Assembly (NCBI RefSeq): GCF_963259705.1
Contig: NC_081840.1
Coordinates: 5,699,062 to 5,763,061, forward strand
DNA: 64,000 nt
Source of the DNA: Myotis daubentonii
Taxonomy: Eukaryota > Chordata > Mammalia > Chiroptera > Vespertilionidae
Reading direction: 5' to 3'
A model generated the notes under the pieces. That model made no database searches, was not told the DNA's origin, and worked only from the letters and a program-made list of their open reading frames with translations. Shown piece by piece: positions 63,639-64,000 of this stretch (the stretch's first letter is position 1; the number at the start of each line of letters is the position of its first letter). Made by a program: the position numbers and the translations under genes.

Positions 63639-64000
63639 AATTCTAACTGAAAGCAGTTCAGCAAGTAGTCATGTACTGCGGCAGTATTTTTCCCTAACAA
63701 AAGTCTATCTTCACCTTAATTGAGCCAATTATCTTTGCTAACCTGCCTTAGGAATATCAAGTAATTTCCTTTTTTCAGACCCCTCAACCACAAGGCACAG
63801 ATCCCCTCATTGTATTGTTATCATGTTAATTGTTAACTATCCTGCACCCACAGATTTCAAAGTGGTATCTATCATTTCACTGTTTTGTTTTTTTCTCATT
63901 TCACTTTTTATCCAATCCCAGAGGTTTCCCATTTGCTTTCTCCCATCTCCCAAATCTATCACTAATAGATTTCATGTAACCTGGGTACGCCTCCTCTTCT

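Larger units (their letters stand above)
62682..64000 (+). mobile_element. Second LTR copy, split by Ves SINEs and a Helitron, cut by window end
   Basis: Starts TGTGGACCAAAAGGGGCGAC and parallels the LTR at 57293: CCGACAAGCTCAG, AACTCAGAGACCTAA, CTGAAAGCAGTTCAG, TCCAATCCCAGAGGTTTCCC, ATAGATTTCATGTAACC. LTR text occupies about 62682-62803 and 63639-64000. The 3' end lies outside, so solo or proviral status is open. Confidence 0.8.

Noticed and set aside
57293..64000. Two like-oriented LTRs 5 kb apart as ends of one provirus
   Set aside because: The left one has its own 4-bp duplication on both sides, and no retroviral interior text was seen between them.

Overview
The window is nuclear DNA from a bat of the family Vespertilionidae. 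The evidence is its repeat content: about thirty tRNA-derived Ves SINEs, several HeliBat-type Helitrons (A|T insertion, 5' TC, 3' CTAG) and one SPIN-type hAT element. Genes are spliced and widely spaced, base composition varies like isochores, and L1 and MIR fossils are abundant. The species cannot be named from this sequence.

Two protein genes are present, in the tail-to-tail order known from human chromosome 14q32. The 3' part of EVL (Ena/VASP-like actin regulator) lies on the plus strand. Eleven coding exons run from 3372 to 19089, with a poly(A) signal at 19496-19501. The exons for most of the N-terminal EVH1 domain lie left of the window. DEGS2 (sphingolipid delta-4 desaturase/C4-hydroxylase) is complete on the minus strand. 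Its three exons are 36767-36848, 23097-23839 and 21128-21274 and encode 323 residues with all three histidine boxes. Its start lies in a CpG-rich region with GC boxes and a perfect 13-copy 7-bp minisatellite just upstream of the ATG.

From about 37.4 kb to the end I see no protein gene. The next gene on this side in human is YY1, which is not reached. This part holds nested mobile elements: Ves SINEs, six or seven Helitron copies (two as a large inverted repeat), a SPIN element with a perfect 8-bp target duplication, a Tigger fragment and an L1 3' end with a 13-bp target duplication. It also holds a degraded L1 carrying a U1 snRNA retropseudogene, and three copies of one endogenous-retrovirus LTR family. 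CpG-rich unique blocks at about 47.45-48.09 kb and 55.57-56.83 kb could be regulatory.

The two genes have unrelated jobs, actin filament elongation and phytoceramide synthesis. I see no new multi-gene system. The most interesting signals are CTCF-like core motifs repeated inside the Helitrons, the DEGS2 upstream minisatellite and the unexplained GC-rich tandem array near 56.5-56.8 kb.
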